A DNA stretch of 64,000 nt from Cocos nucifera (Eukaryota; Streptophyta; Magnoliopsida; Arecales; Arecaceae), in the NCBI GenBank assembly GCA_006176705.1, contig QRFJ01002503.1:62001-126000 (forward strand), in the 5' to 3' direction. Numbering within the stretch: the first letter of the stretch is position 1; each line of letters begins with the position of its first letter. This document shows, piece after piece, positions 32,611 to 43,320 of this stretch. Under the pieces are notes generated by a model, which saw only the letters and a program-made list of their open reading frames with translations, was not told where the DNA came from and did no database searches. Position numbers and translations under genes: made by a program.

Positions 32611-32666
32611 AACTACCTATCCTTATACCAAAAAAAAAAAAAAAAAAAAAAAAACTACCTATCCTT
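32611..32666. mobile_element. Minimal poly(A) retroposition scar with 14-bp target duplication
   Basis: AACTACCTATCCTT stands at 32611-32624 and again at 32653-32666. Between them is only ATACC plus a run of about 23 A. This is what a LINE-driven insertion leaves when 5' truncation removes almost everything. It lies in the large first intron of the CRK gene. Confidence 0.8.
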
Positions 32667-33542
32667 TGTTGGTTCAGAAAAAATGCCTTTACCTGCAAAT
32701 AGATCAGTCTTTCCGGCTCTACCATTTAATATTTCATCTTTTCTTATCTATTTATTCTCCTTGCAATTTGAGTTGCTAAACGCGTGTTTCTACATAATTT
32801 AGTTGATATGATTGATTTTGCCCTTGGCTGTTTTCTATTGTTTGCAAAGATTAAAATTTGGAATTCTGCTTGCCAGCAAAGTAAATTTAGGGCATGATGT
32901 TTAGATTCAACATGTGTTGCAGCTGAAATTTTGTCTTGTCTTCTCTCCATCAAATGTTTGTTTCATTGGCTTATTTGTTTCGAATAAAGCAAACTTTGAT
33001 TATTTATAATGAAATTTCTTGAAATTTCTTGGATCAATTTTGGTCTCCTTCAATTCCTTGGCAGTCTTCTGAATCTTTAGTCACAAAATTATTCTGAAAG
33101 TAATACAAAATTATTCTGAAAGTAATACATGCATACCTGTCAATATTTTTATTAGGATTCAAGCTTCTGAAATGTCTCCCATTCAATGGGTCGTCGCGTG
33201 TTTGACTTGAGCGTCTCCGATGGCCCACAAAAGGCGACTTTTCCTTTTAGCATCTAGGCAACGAGCCCACCTGAAAACGATGCGACCGCCCTCTTTCTCG
33301 CAAGTGCGGTATCGGTCCGCCATCCATCTATCAATAAGAAATTACTCATGGTAAAATAAAACCAGGCCTAGATGAGATGAGGGACAAAAATCTTCTCAGC
33401 GGTACCTTTTTGGGACATTTAGCTCAACAATACTTTAGTAACCAATAATATAAACCATAAATACCAGTCAGACGATTGAAGTCTTCTGCACCCTCACAAC
33501 TGTCTTTTTTTCTTTGGTCCCACATACTTTAGCATCATCATA

Positions 33543-33778
33543 AAATGCCAAGAAATGGCAATATTCACTAAATTAAAATATTAGCATGTTAGGTGAAAAC
33601 TGGGTTTTCGTTTCCAACTGCTTTTTCTCTCATGAATTCAGGTTCTTGCGACATCACAGTAAATGCCAAGAAATGGCACTATTCATTCGATTAAAATATT
33701 AGCATGTTGGTGAAAACTGGGTTTTCTTTTCTAACTGCTTTTCCTCTCATGAATTCATGTTCTTGCGACATCACAGTA
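33543..33778. repeat. 118-bp tandem duplication in CRK intron 1
   Basis: AAATGCCAAGAAATGGCA begins at 33543 and 33661; both copies run through ATTAAAATATTAGCATGTT, GTGAAAACTGGGTTTTC and TTCTTGCGACATCACAGTA with few differences. A smaller 22-bp duplication lies at 33084-33127. Confidence 0.92.
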
Positions 33779-33887
33779 GAAACGGAAGACAATAATTGCG
33801 TGCAGAAATTAGCGGGTGGACAAATAGAAAACGGTCTATCTTTTAATGGGCCTACAACCAATAAATTATCTTAATCTCCTCTCTAAA

Positions 33888-34275
33888 CTTAGGGCGGTAA
33901 TTTTAACCAACCCAGACCTGATCCGAATATGATGAATTTTATTTGATCTAAATTAAATATAGAAATAATACCTATAGCGAATTTGGATCGAATCTGGATA
34001 AGCCTCAATCCAAATCCGATCCGATATAACTTTAATATATATATATCCCTCTTTCAAAATTATAATACTTTTATATTATTTACATATACTCAATTGAACC
34101 CAACACAACCAACTTTTATCTAGCTGACCTGATCTAACCTGTATCTCTATTTGATCTAATCCGACTCAAGACGAACTTAGGATGGATATGAATATGAAAC
34201 TTCTACTTATAAAATGGATACTTGGATACAAGTATGGACCGATCCAACCAATATCCTATCCATTGCCATTCCTAC
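33888..34275. mobile_element. Possible hAT-like MITE
   Basis: The left edge GGGCGGTAATTTTAACCAACCC and the inverse of the right edge (AGGTAGGAATGGCAATGG) resemble each other weakly. The interior (GATCCGAAT, TTTGGATCGAATCTGGAT, ATCCAAATCCGATCCGATAT) has the GGATC-rich inverted words common in plant hAT MITEs. No target duplication found. Confidence 0.35.
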
Positions 34276-34279
34276 CTTA

Positions 34280-35128
34280 CACTTGAAGGAGAAAAATACA
34301 CTAGATAAAACTTTCAGATACGGTGTCTGAATCTAGAAAGCAACCACGTAAGCCCTCATGGTTCCGGAAATCACTTTCACTTAACCCTGTAAGGAAGGAA
34401 TAAAAGGGAAAAGCAACCAAGGCCCTAAAAAACTGAAGTTCTGAAGAATAAGAATCTCAGGTGTATGCGTATTAAACCTTAGAGAATTCTCCTTTACCAT
34501 GGATTAATCTAGAAATACATAAGTGTCGAGTGACTTAAAGTAACAATAAAAATCAATTTTTTCTTGTTGACCTGCAATATATAGAGGTAACAATTGTATA
34601 TAAGCTACACAGCTAGGCACTAATGATAAGTGCTGAAATATACAAGTGTTATTTCCACAAACCGGCCAAAGCAGCCATCTTTTTCTTTAAAGGGTATGCC
34701 AACTAGCAACGGTTTCTTCTTGTTTGATCAAAGATAGTTCGCACCATCATGAGTACACCAAATTAACACTCCCATAGGATCACTTTCTGATTACTAACCT
34801 TGGTGCAGGAAAAAAATACACTTGGATTCTTCTTAAATGGCTATCCCTCTTGAAACTGTATTTCTGCTTCACACCTGATCCACTTCCCCAGGTACTCAAG
34901 TCAGCAAGCTTGCAAAATAAGAACCATATGTTTTATGGAATAATTATTAATAAAATCTTTCCCACAAACCATTGGCCTCAATTTCCATCGGTGTCACAAA
35001 CATTTATAAAACACAACAATGATGCACTAATATGATGTATGTCTTAACCAACAGCTCCATGTTTTGATCTCATCAATGTGTCATGTTGATTTAGAAATAC
35101 AGACAAAATCGGTCATTTGTTGATGCAG
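34280..35128. other. Rest of CRK intron 1
   Basis: AT-rich intron sequence without recognised elements; ends in a TTTGTTGATGCAG acceptor. Confidence 0.5.
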
Positions 35129-35251
35129 GAAAGAAGACAAATGTCACAGGTATGGTCGATGCGATTGCTATAACTCTAGTAGCTGCATTCCTGCTGATCT
35201 CCACAATCTGCAGTTGCTTCTGGAGGAGGAAGCCAGTTGTAAAATTACCTT
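35129..35251 (+). pseudogene. CRK exon 2: transmembrane segment
   Basis: After TTGATGCAG the exon reads KKTNVTGMVDAIAITLVAAF then LLISTICSCFWRRKPVVKLP: a ~22-residue hydrophobic span followed by a basic stop-transfer WRRK. Donor TTGTAAGT at 35252. No defect in this exon. Confidence 0.85.
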
Positions 35252-35670
35252 GTAAGTAACCCATGAATTAAGTTCTTTCTTTACACAAAACATCCAGCTC
35301 TTTTCTTTACATTTTTGTTAGAGAGCTTCATTAAGATCTACCGGGATGGGAAAGGATGAAATATTAGGTGAAGTAACTGCAGTTGTTAGACCAGAAAAGT
35401 TTACTAGAAGCAATAAGTAATGCGTTCTTGATTATTGATTTCAATGGCCATCAATAAGCCTGTAAAACTAGGTCCAGGAGCCCACAAGTCATATCTTTGC
35501 GGGGCAATGACCTATTAATTGGTCTTGATCTAGAGTAGACTTGGTTTAATTGAGCAAAACTATTTTTGGAATTCTTTAGTCCAATTATCTCATCTTGTCA
35601 TCCCTATTCCTTATATAAGATTCCGTGAGACAATGTCTGACGATAGTTTCATAATTCTGTGCTCTTTCAG

Positions 35671-35801
35671 TAGATGGGACTAGCCTAGAGGAGATTGCAA
35701 GTGCCAAGTCCCTATTACTTAATATATCGACACCACAAGTTGCGGCAGCTAACTTCCCCGAAGATAACAAACTTGGAGAAGGTGGCTTTGGTGTTTAAAA
35801 G
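35671..35801 (+). pseudogene. CRK exon 3: juxtamembrane and P-loop, with nonsense codon
   Basis: After CTCTTTCAG the exon reads LDGTSLEEIASAKSLLLNIS, TPQVAAANFPEDNKLGEGGF, then G-V-stop-K. GEGGFG is the glycine-rich loop. The stop (TAA, 35796-35798) replaces the expected tyrosine codon, one base from TAC or TAT. Donor GGTATGA at 35802. Confidence 0.87.
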
Positions 35802-35972
35802 GTATGATGAAAGCCTATTGTGTAAACTTCTCAAAATCTAATCCTACTAGAACCGTCCTCCAAAACAAAGATTTGTTGCATGTAATTTTGAATTTTTTAT
35901 ACTGATTAGTTCTATTTCTATCTTTAATTTTACATTCTAGATATTTCCTGTTAATCTTATAAATCTGTGTAG

Positions 35973-36182
35973 GGACTACTACCCAATGGACGAGAAATAG
36001 CAGTGAAGAGGTTGTCAATTATTTCAGCACAGGGATTTAGAGAGCTGAGAAATGAGCTAATTTTAGTTGCTAAGCTCCAGCATAGGAATCTGTTAAGGCT
36101 TCTGGGCATTTGCTTGGAAGAACAAGAGAAGTTGCTTGTTTATGAATGTGTGCCTAACATAAGCCTGGATACCATTCCCTTT
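35973..36182 (+). pseudogene. CRK exon 4: kinase N-lobe, then loss of homology
   Basis: After CTGTGTAG it reads GLLPNGREIAVKRLS with the ATP-binding lysine codon at 36006-36008. Then come FRELRNELILVAKLQHRNLL, with the alpha-C glutamate, and RLLGICLEEQEKLLVYECVP followed by NISLDT. From 36186 the frame meets stops and no further kinase subdomain is found. A weak DPQ..RA-like string near 36216-36235 might be the decayed start of the next exon. Confidence 0.85.
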
Positions 36183-36402
36183 GCTATAATTTCATCTCCC
36201 ACAAAAATCTGACTGATCCTCAATAAGAGCGTGCAGTGACCATAATATAGTAGAGCTATAATTAATGTCAATACTGAACCTAGAACTTTGATGTTTGTTC
36301 ATATGTAAGTTCTCATCTTCCAACTAAATCTAGAATTTGCATTTCTAGCTTAACCATTCTTGTTAGTTTGGAAGAAAACAAATGTTGGATCATCTTACAT
36401 TC

Positions 36403-36562
36403 AACCAAGTCATAAAAGCTACCTGTTTCATATGCACTAATATATCTCATAAAACAACAAAGCACAAGATATATTGGTATTCTTAGAAGATTGCTTTGTA
36501 AGTCATGTATTATTTATTCATATATGAAATCAGACAAATATAGAACACAAGGCAACATGCAG
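36403..36562 (+). repeat. Dispersed repeat, copy 2 (partner at 15188-15352)
   Basis: Same words in the same order and orientation as copy 1. It begins about 220 bp after kinase homology is lost. Confidence 0.7.
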
Positions 36563-36599
36563 AAGATGCATTTTTGGAGGTGTGAAATCTGAAACTAAT

Positions 36600-36803
36600 A
36601 TACTCAGTTCCTCATTGATGCTTTCTTTCTGACCACATTTTTGGAGGTGTAACTAATATCATAGACTCTAAGACAACAGCCTTTTCTAGAAGAAATCTAA
36701 CCAATCTCATCACATCTTTGCACCCTTTAAAATTCCTCATCCTGATCACTTCTTTGAGTTGCTTAAATGCCACATCTAATGGCTCCAACTTCAGAGATCA
36801 GCT
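36600..36803 (-). pseudogene. FBD-domain fragment of an F-box/LRR gene
   Basis: On - one frame reads LKLEPLDVAFKQLKEVIRMR, NFKGCKDVMRLVRFLLEKAV, VLESMILVTPPKMWSERK without a stop. This is the known FBD pattern (LK.V....F.G...E..L..FLL..A.VLE.M.I..P). F-box/FBD proteins are plant ubiquitin-ligase adaptors. No F-box start was found. Just right of it, on the + strand, SAHDIILVAPKLQSVIYDVE (about 36816-36876) looks like an LRR piece of the same kind of gene, so the fragments may be rearranged. Only a remnant. Confidence 0.5.
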
Positions 36804-37079
36804 ATCATAGATTGCTGGTCAGCCCATGACATTATTCTAGTTGCTCCAAAACTCCAGTCTGTCATTTACGATGTTGAATATGTCTACGAAGACCCGTTTA
36901 TTTACACATTATCAGAACATGCATTTTATCTCTTCAATCCACATGAAGAGCTCTGAACCTGAGCACAAATACACTGAGCTCTATCAGGTCTCTCACAAGT
37001 TAAGATTCTCATGTGGGTGTAGCAACTTTATGGGTATTTCATGTCAAAAATATTGCCCATAGCTTTCTAATGGCTCTGA

Positions 37080-38150
37080 TTCTCTGATTTTATATAATTA
37101 CTACTTAGTTTCTCTGTTTTAATCAGAAGGTCAATCTATATGAAGGAAAATGATTAAGGTGATCTAGAATGTGGCGCTGATCTTGCTAGCAAAGATACTG
37201 ATGGTCCATGCATAATCCTTCAGGAAAAGCTTTTGCAGTGTGGGAAATGGCTATGGTATTGGAATTCACAATTAGCAACCATGATTATCAACTAATACAG
37301 ATTGCTTACAAAAGCACTTAAGCACATCAAAATTTCAAATGCCATCAGATAGATATTCCTATGTGCACTACCCATAATCCCTGAACTGCATGTTGGAAAT
37401 GAGCATTATTGGCGGAAAAAGCCTCGGGCATTAGCTATGTTGTCATGGATAGCACCACCCACCAGCTAGGAAATTGGTGCAACTCAATTGTCCCTTAGAG
37501 GGCAGAGTAAAAAGTTTAGAAGTAACCAAATAACTGGATTTCCAAAGAACTCTAATGTTTTGTACTTTTGTAGCACTATATGGAACATTCATTCCTCAGA
37601 GTCTTTCAAGGCCCTTATTTAAGTTTCCACGACGATTTCTTCAGAAAGGAAATAATCCCATCTCTTGAATTTTGTTTCTTATACTAATTACACCCTCATC
37701 TCTTTTCTTGCAAACCCATCTATAGTCAATCAGCTGGAATTTTTGTTCCCTCATTATGCCTTCTTCTAAAATAATTTGCAAAGTCTGAAATTTAATTGTT
37801 GTCTCCAAGATCTAAAATTTTGGTGCTGGTTCTCCTGTATCAGCTAGATTATGCTTCCTAAGCAAAAGATCATGGCTTTAGGTAAAAAGTACTGGTAATA
37901 ACAATGAACTAAGATTAATATTAGCTGTTTCCTCGAAAAAAAAAAAGCCGGGAAGAGGAGAAGGAGGAATCAAAACTCGCATCACAAAGCACAACTGATT
38001 TAGGAACTAATATGACCTATACCAACAGCTAAATGGATGCATTACAAACGAACCGAGCTCGAACTGTAACCCTAGCACTTACCTCTGATATAAAGATAAT
38101 CTCAAAAGAGGATCTCAAAAGAGGGAATTTTTATATCCAACTCCAACCCC
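37080..38150. other. Intergenic, nothing recognised
   Basis: AT-rich with no coding run, repeat partner or terminal repeats seen by eye. Confidence 0.4.
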
Positions 38151-38160
38151 AACATGTTCC

Positions 38161-38445
38161 TCACACAAACTTACCATCCAATTTGTCATAAAAAGAGAAT
38201 GAAGGCAGGGGAGAAACAACCTCGTAGGTTCCGGCGTTCGAGGAGACGGAGGGGATGCCATACGGCGGCGCGGAGATATCCTGGTCACTTCTCGTCGGGT
38301 TCCGGGGCTTGGGATTTGGGTAGAGCGGCGGAAAGCGGCGACGCGGACGTCGCGGGCGGAGGAGGGATGGGAGGAGGACGAAGAGTGATAAAGGGGGAGG
38401 GATCGAAGTATAATCTTCGTATAAGAATGGACGCCGGTAGCTCAA
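38161..38445 (-). other. GC-rich exon-like block, unidentified
   Basis: The composition jumps to GC-rich at 38200-38400, with an open - strand frame of 94 residues rich in P, R and S (SIPPPLSLFVLLPSLLRPRR). A shorter start, MASPPSPRTPEPTR at about 38262, is followed by a GTTGTT donor-like site. It could be the 5' UTR and first exon of a lost gene, or a captured gene fragment; the + strand also has a 100-residue frame. No family recognised, so no gene is claimed. Confidence 0.35.
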
Positions 38446-38508
38446 ATGGAAGTTAGAAAGTTAACGCTAAAAATCTGTATTTCAGAATATTTAGAGCACG
38501 AAAATTAA
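38435..38508. repeat. Dispersed repeat, copy 2 (partner at 12807-12880)
   Basis: Shares AGCTCAAATGGAAGTTAGAAAG-like start, TTTCAGAATATTTAGAGCACG and AAAATTAAG with copy 1. It overlaps the edge of the GC-rich block. Confidence 0.75.
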
Positions 38509-38649
38509 GAAAGAATAAATAATATGATTCTACATTTAAATAAAATATTTTATTTTATAATTTTGATGAAAATATTTAGCAGTCTGATTTTATGTATAGT
38601 ATATGCACTGACATATAATGAGTGTTTCGTGCTTGGGATAAGCAAATTT

Positions 38650-38651
38650 TC

Positions 38652-38688
<37 letters not shown>

Positions 38689-38695
38689 TTTTTTT
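38650..38695. repeat. (CTTTT)n then poly(T)
   Basis: Five TTTTC units run into about 25 T. It may be the poly(A) end of a retroposon on -, but no body was recognised. Confidence 0.7.
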
Positions 38696-38699
38696 GAGA

Positions 38700-39420
38700 T
38701 TAGCCATTTAATGTGCCAGGACATGAAGCCTTCTGTATTCGGAGTTAAAATTTTATTTAAAAAAATTATTAAATAGAGTCATAAAATTAATACAAACTAG
38801 CTTATAACCAACCCATATATTGCATGGGATGTGATTTTTTAAAAATAATATTTTAATTTTATTTATTTATTTTATTATATTTATTATATATTTTAAAAAT
38901 AATTATAAAAATTATAATTTATATATAATATGTATTATAAGTTATTGAACAAATCTTATAATGATCCAATAATTCTAATTTCATGAAATTCGTTCTTAAA
39001 TTCATCATTTTTTATTATTTTTATCTTTAATCATTTTTAAATCCTTCTACCTCTTCTTTTCTTTCTCCTTCAATCTTCTCTTTCCATATCTCTTAACTCT
39101 CTCAATGATAACAATAATAATGTTGCTCATCCACCATCATTGCCACTAATGACAGTTGCATCTTCAAACTCAGGATAGAGAGAAAGAATCTCAAGTAATT
39201 TATGAAGATGAATTTATTATATTTTTAAATTAATTAATAATATATTTATACTTTTTAAACTGTATCATATAAGAACCAATACAAAACTTGAGCCACCATC
39301 TAAACTTTTCCCCATTTGGCCACTCCAAGCCTCTTCCTTCCCCTGCCTCATATGCACAACATGCGAGGTTTTAAAAATATTTTTTTCTTTTTTTCCCTTT
39401 TGCTTTAAGAGTCATGTAGG
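38700..39420. other. AT-rich spacer
   Basis: Very AT-rich, with an ATTGCATGGGATG word of the kind seen in short plant transposons; no ends defined. Confidence 0.4.
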
Positions 39421-39430
39421 AAAAATCAAA

Positions 39431-39930
39431 GGGGTATGATATTCAAAGGCCTTGAGATGGAGGTTGGCGATGATAATAGAGGTCGTGCAGGTTCAGGCCT
39501 AGGAGAGAGATAAGGGTGTGGAGGTGGGCAATATTATGTGGTGTGTGCTCGAACTCTGGCACCTTCCTCTCAGTTGACTAGAAAACATCAAAGAGGTACG
39601 ATACTCGAATACCTTGAGGTAGAGGTTGGCAGTAATGATAGAGGCAGTATGGGTCAAGCCTGGAAGAGAGAGGCAAGGGCATGGAGGTGAGCGATGCTGT
39701 GTGGTGTGTACTCAAACTCCGGCACCTCCCTCCCAATCGACTCGAACTCCATTCATACCCATCCTATAGGAAGAATGAGAGGCAAAAGGTTGGAAGCACA
39801 TCCACGCCCTTGCCTCTAGCTCTCTCCTAGGCTCAAACCTGTGCTGCCTCTATTATCACCACCGACCTTCACCTCAAGGCCTCCAAACTTTGGCACCTCC
39901 CTCCTAGCTGACTCGAACTCTAGTCATGCC
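39431..39930. repeat. ~160-bp repeat, two direct copies and one inverted copy
   Basis: CCTTGAG.T.GAGGTTGGC..TGATAGAGG begins near 39455 and 39617. Both copies continue through GGGC.TGGAGGTG.GC.AT and GTGTG.ACTC.AACTC.GGCACCT.CCTC. The first ~90 bp occurs again inverted at about 39798-39890, followed by a direct copy of the GGCACCTCCCTCC...CGAACTC part. The inverted part can fold on either direct copy. Confidence 0.75.
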
Positions 39931-40559
39931 CATCTTACGGAAAGAATTATAGGAGGCTGAAGATTCAAAGAAAAAAAAGCACTGTCTTGAGACATATGAT
40001 GGATGATGCCTTGAAAAAATAAACATGTGATGAATAGAGGTTGATGCCTCCATTTTAATATATAGATATAGATTCCACATGGTACTCATTCCTAATGGTT
40101 CCAGGTGATGTTGTAGGATAGCGACGGTGAGGCCATGCAATAAGAGTACACGAGATCACCTAATGATGTCCTCTTTGCCTTTTGCTCCATGCTCCTCCAC
40201 AATGTGCCCTCTCTCCGATTGCACCCTCCCTCTTCCATCAAGGTCCGTACTATATTCTCCCTTTCCTATGTTCCTCCACACCCTTACCTTCATAAATCCC
40301 TTTTAACTGACAGATACTTTCATCTCCTCTGCCATTATTGATATGTATGCCAAGTAGTTAACCATGATTAGCATTAAATAGGGAACAGTTAGAATGAGCA
40401 CCAAGTGGAGTTTTTATTCGCTCTGCCTATATCCAACATGATGGAATGATCCTATCTAATAATTTCTTCAAATATTCATCTAAGAATATTAGTTGTAAGG
40501 GATATTTTTGGCAACAATGATGGTTGCACATGTAAAACCATCAACTTTATATTTCTTCA

Positions 40560-40705
40560 GATATGGCTTCTTATACTGAGTTATATCACTCATGATTGAT
40601 GCTTCCCATCAGATCAGCCTTCTGAAAGGTGATTAATACCATATAGTCTCTAAAATGATAGCCTCTTGAAAAGAAATCTCACTGATACATCTCAAAATTG
40701 ATTTT
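40560..40705 (-). pseudogene. Second, more decayed FBD-like remnant
   Basis: DNA words match the 36.6-kb fragment in order (ATTGATGCTT, ATA.TCTCTAAAA..ATAGCCTCTT, AAGAAATCTCACTGAT.CATCTC). The - strand gives SEISFQEAIILETI in place of VRFLLEKAVVLESM. Related by descent, low certainty. Nothing else is seen up to 41180. Confidence 0.3.
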
Positions 40706-41180
40706 TGCCGACAAGGCAAACCAATCGATAAAAGCTTGCTACCAAGCTACATGCTAACCATTCAAACCTTGTCACATTGCAGACCCAAAAGATATATGAA
40801 GAATCTTTTGTATTTCAAACTCTCCCTACCATTAGCAAAAGCTCAGCTATGACATCTCATTATTTCCTAACAAACGAGATATCCGAGCAAATCCCACGAT
40901 CAAGAAATGCAGGAGAGATTCATAGGCGAGATGCATGATTTGTTACCTTATCAACTAATGTATAGCCCCCGACTATCCGATGATAGATTCTGACCCTCTC
41001 CTGTATATTGCATTCTAGAAAGCCCTCTAGATAAGTTCTCCTTCAACTTCTATGCTGCCTTTCTAGCCCTCTCGAGCCTCCTATTGTTTTCTGAGAATCA
41101 CATAACATAAGCATTGGAGGGTTCCCATTGGACACACTCTGGTAGGTAGACTTCTTTATTTTTGTTGTTTTAGAACAAAG

Positions 41181-43305
41181 TGTGAGACCCGGCCCTTGGG
41201 CAAACTTAATGCCCGGACTAGGCTTGGTCCATTGACTGGTCTAGCTTTGTTATGGGCCTGATCAAGCGGACTAACATGACACATGAGATTTAAGAAAATA
41301 GACTCCCAATGGAAATCTTGTTCTTCTCCAACTTTGGGTGAGACTTGGAGACTTAGGGCCACCGGTGGGAGAACTGAACCCTAGGTCTCATCTATTAAAG
41401 CTTCTCTCTACCCTTTTCCCTCTTCTACATGCCCATGCTACTTAACACCGATACCTTTCCTCTCTTCTTCTTCCTCTCGGTTTTCATTGTATTGAATTCA
41501 CTGTGCATGCCTTGGAATGTTGTTAAAGTCAAGGCATCATCACATTCTACCTCACCGGCACTATCTTTGGTCCGATCCTTGCCTCGTGTGCCTGTCATCA
41601 ATCGAAATATTGCCTTGAATCATTGGGATTCAACCAAATTCATGTCCCCTATTTTGAGTTGTCTTCCTCTTGGCTTTTTAGACCACCACCGGCCATTATC
41701 ATAGCTAGAGTCGTCACCGTCACCTTTGCCAAATGCCGTTGTGGGTGGCTAGCCATCGGCCTCTCCATGCTATGTTTAAGAGGAAGGGAGGAAAGAAGGG
41801 GAATGTCCCCTATTTTGAAGAAGAAGAGGAAGAGAGAGTCGTTCCTCTCTCTCTTCTCTTTTCTCTGTTTCATCTCTCTCTACCTTTTTCTCTCTTCTTC
41901 TTTCTCTAATTAGATTTAAGGATCCATGGAAGAGGATTCGGGAGATTTGATATTAGACTCTTGATGAACCCCAGTAGAGGGATTTAGATAAACAATTTCT
42001 ACCTTATGATTTTATTTTTAATGTTAAGATTTATTCTATAGAAGAATAATTCTTTGGATAGCAGAATGTTGAGCAAGTTTCTTGACGTCCTAGTTCATAA
42101 ATCAAGGTATGGATTTGTATTTAGTTTGTCAAGTTCAATATAGAAGTAAGAATCATTGGACACAATCACTTATTTATATGTTTATTTGTGCACCATATGA
42201 TTTCAGTTTCTCATGGCTTATTTTATAGATATATGATTACTGATATGACTACTTATATTTTCTATATTATATACTTGCATTGATGGCTTTCAAATATTTT
42301 GGATTATAATTCTGACTATTGAAAAACTTGAAAGAAATATAATATTATATAGTATTTTTCTGGCATGATTAAAATTTGATAAATTGATAATTAATAAAGC
42401 GATGTTTGGACTAGCTATGCTAAATTATGAATAGCCTCGTGAAGGATAAGAATATGAAATTGTGGATAGTCTGCATTAGCAGGAACATGGTACTATAGAT
42501 ATCCCTCTAGGATAGGATATGGCATTGTGAATAGCCCACCATAGATAGAAATATGACACTATGAATAGCTCATTGTGAATAGCCCACCATGGATAGAAAT
42601 ATGGCGCTATGAATAGCTATGCTATGGGCAAAAATGTAGTACTTAAGTTTGCCAATTACAGGTTGGAGCATGATCGTGGTTAGTCTAAAATCCTAAAGAT
42701 AACTATTGAGTGATCCATATCATATGAATGAGACATGGATGATAAGATATGAAATCATAATTAACTAAATAAGATTTTACTCAATGAGACATGGTATATA
42801 TCACTTTTGAATAAGATGGATATTTGATGGTAAATGATGCATATTTTGGTAGATATTTGTATTGAGTTATACTGGACACTTAGCATGAGATTTTGTAATT
42901 TTTATTTTCTATTTTCATATTGCTTATCTATTATTTTTAAATTATATTATTATATTAGTGTGAGTGTATAGGGATTCCTATTGGACTGTAAAACTCATAC
43001 TCTTTCTTCCCTATCATTTTTCAAAGTTACAAAATGCATATATTTTTGGCTATGGTTGGGATTATAGTTGAAAGGATTGTATAGATAGAGTGACATCACT
43101 ACCAGCCAAATGATTGGGTTTTGTAAATTGTACAAATTTTATTATTTGTTAATATGGAATGCTTTATTATGAATTGAGATCATTTGTGTTTATGGGTATT
43201 GAGATTGTAATGAACTTTTAGACCTTGCATATTCTCTAGAGCTTTATCCTAAGAAGTATGTGGCCATCACGTGGCCAACCCGGGTGTTGGATTCTTAATC
43301 TGACA
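41181..43305 (+). mobile_element. 5' LTR (2.13 kb)
   Basis: Aligns with the 3' LTR minus its insertion. Contains a degenerate minisatellite at 42390-42655 (units of 36-40 bp with ATGGATAG..ATATGGC.CTATGAATAGC). Confidence 0.85.
42390..42655 (+). repeat. LTR minisatellite, 36-40 bp units
   Basis: About six units of GAATAGCCCACCATGGATAGAAATATGGCACTAT type. A shorter version is at 49360-49560 in the 3' LTR. Related arrays, inverted, lie in the LTRs of the elements at 51-62 kb. Confidence 0.8.
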
Positions 43306-43307
43306 GA

Positions 43308-43320
43308 AGATATTAGAGCT
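43308..43320 (+). other. Primer-binding site remnant
   Basis: AGATATTAGAGCT is 2 bases past the LTR end; compare TGGTATCAGAGCT of initiator-Met type. Confidence 0.65.

Larger units (their letters stand above)
31690..36186 (+). pseudogene. Cysteine-rich receptor-like kinase (CRK/DUF26 RLK), truncated in the kinase domain
   Basis: Four exons with proper GT-AG borders and compatible phases can be read: 31690-32539 (signal peptide and two DUF26 domains), 35129-35251 (transmembrane segment), 35671-35801 (juxtamembrane and P-loop), and 35973-~36182 (kinase N-lobe). In intact CRKs these are followed by exons with the HRD and DFG motifs; none is present here, and the kinase reading is lost after SLDT. 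Exon 3 has a TAA at 35796-35798 in the P-loop, where CRKs have tyrosine (GVYKG). CRKs are plasma-membrane receptor kinases acting in stress and immune signalling. This copy cannot make an active kinase; a secreted or membrane-tethered DUF26 protein is possible in principle. It is the only clear host gene in the window, between dense repeat blocks. Confidence 0.88.

Noticed and set aside
36210..36240. Fifth CRK exon (DPQ..RA string)
   Set aside because: Only five or six residues with an in-frame stop; too short to support.
38161..38456. A named host gene in the GC-rich block
   Set aside because: Exon-like composition but no recognisable domain, and both strands are open; left as unidentified.
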